From contig DAOM01000227.1 of the NCBI GenBank assembly GCA_002501855.1, forward strand, positions 1 through 5,954: a DNA stretch of 5,954 nt, given 5' to 3'. How positions within the stretch are numbered: the first letter of the stretch is position 1; every line of letters starts with the position of its first letter. Under the pieces are notes generated by a model, which did no database searches, was not told the DNA's origin, and saw only the letters and a program-made list of their open reading frames with translations. Positions 5,932-5,954 of the stretch are shown piece after piece. A program made the position numbers and the translations under genes. The DNA comes from Candidatus Nitrosopolaris nunavutensis (GTDB taxonomy: Archaea > Thermoproteota > Nitrososphaeria > Nitrososphaerales > Nitrososphaeraceae).

Positions 5932-5954
5932 GTGTTAAGTGTTAAGTGTTAAGT
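5932..5954. repeat. GTGTTAA 7-bp tandem array, cut by window edge
   Basis: Three perfect GTGTTAA units plus GT run to the last base, so the array probably continues outside the window. The unit shares GTTAA with the dispersed boxes, and GTGTTAAG also occurs singly at 5748-5755, just after ORB 1. Confidence 0.8.

Larger units (their letters stand above)
5495..5954. other. oriC: Predicted replication origin (oriC)
   Basis: A non-coding, AT-rich region immediately upstream of cdc6. It contains two matching origin recognition boxes, degenerate half-boxes in the opposite orientation, an AT-rich palindromic stretch suited to unwinding, and a dense family of GTTAA-based repeats. Archaeal origins typically lie next to an orc1/cdc6 gene and have ORBs flanking an AT-rich unwinding element. 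The region reaches the window edge, so the full origin may be larger. No ORF of useful length is present. Confidence 0.8.

Overview
The window looks like archaeal chromosome from the ammonia-oxidising Nitrososphaerales (Thaumarchaeota). Three things point there: an archaeal Orc1/Cdc6 initiator, the small (exonuclease) subunit of the archaeal DNA polymerase PolD, and TATA boxes placed for leaderless or very short-leader transcripts. The low G+C and about 2.6 kb of sparse, decayed coding sequence would suit a Nitrosocosmicus-like genome, but that genus guess is inference.

Layout. (1) Positions 1-2600 hold almost no intact genes. By eye I recover remnants of an IS transposase (about 130-637, +), a small secreted protein with two YadA-head-type SHAEG repeats (954-1205, -), a frameshifted signal-peptide gene (1322-1502, -), a helical-protein gene broken by one TAG (1604-1804, -), a short unknown ORF (2057-2209, -) and the N-terminal piece of an integrase-like gene (2355-2578, -). 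(2) Positions 2650-4215 (+) encode PolD small subunit DP1 with all its phosphoesterase metal motifs. (3) Positions 4193-5494 (-) encode Orc1/Cdc6, convergent with DP1 and overlapping its 3' end by 23 bp. (4) Positions 5495-5954, upstream of cdc6, are non-coding and look like the replication origin. This stretch has two near-identical origin recognition boxes (ORBs) 61 bp apart, degenerate ORB halves in the other orientation, an AT-rich palindromic segment, six GTTAAC boxes (four of them perfect TGTTAACA), and a 7-bp GTGTTAA tandem array running off the window edge.

How they fit together. Orc1/Cdc6 should bind the ORBs next to its own gene, open the AT-rich DNA and load the replicative helicase. 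PolD, whose DP1 subunit is encoded on the other side of cdc6, then replicates the DNA. Linkage of oriC, cdc6 and PolD is known in euryarchaea, but here DP1 points toward cdc6 instead of following it in the same direction. The most novel-looking signal is the TGTTAACA/GTGTTAA repeat family, which is not explained by the standard ORB model.
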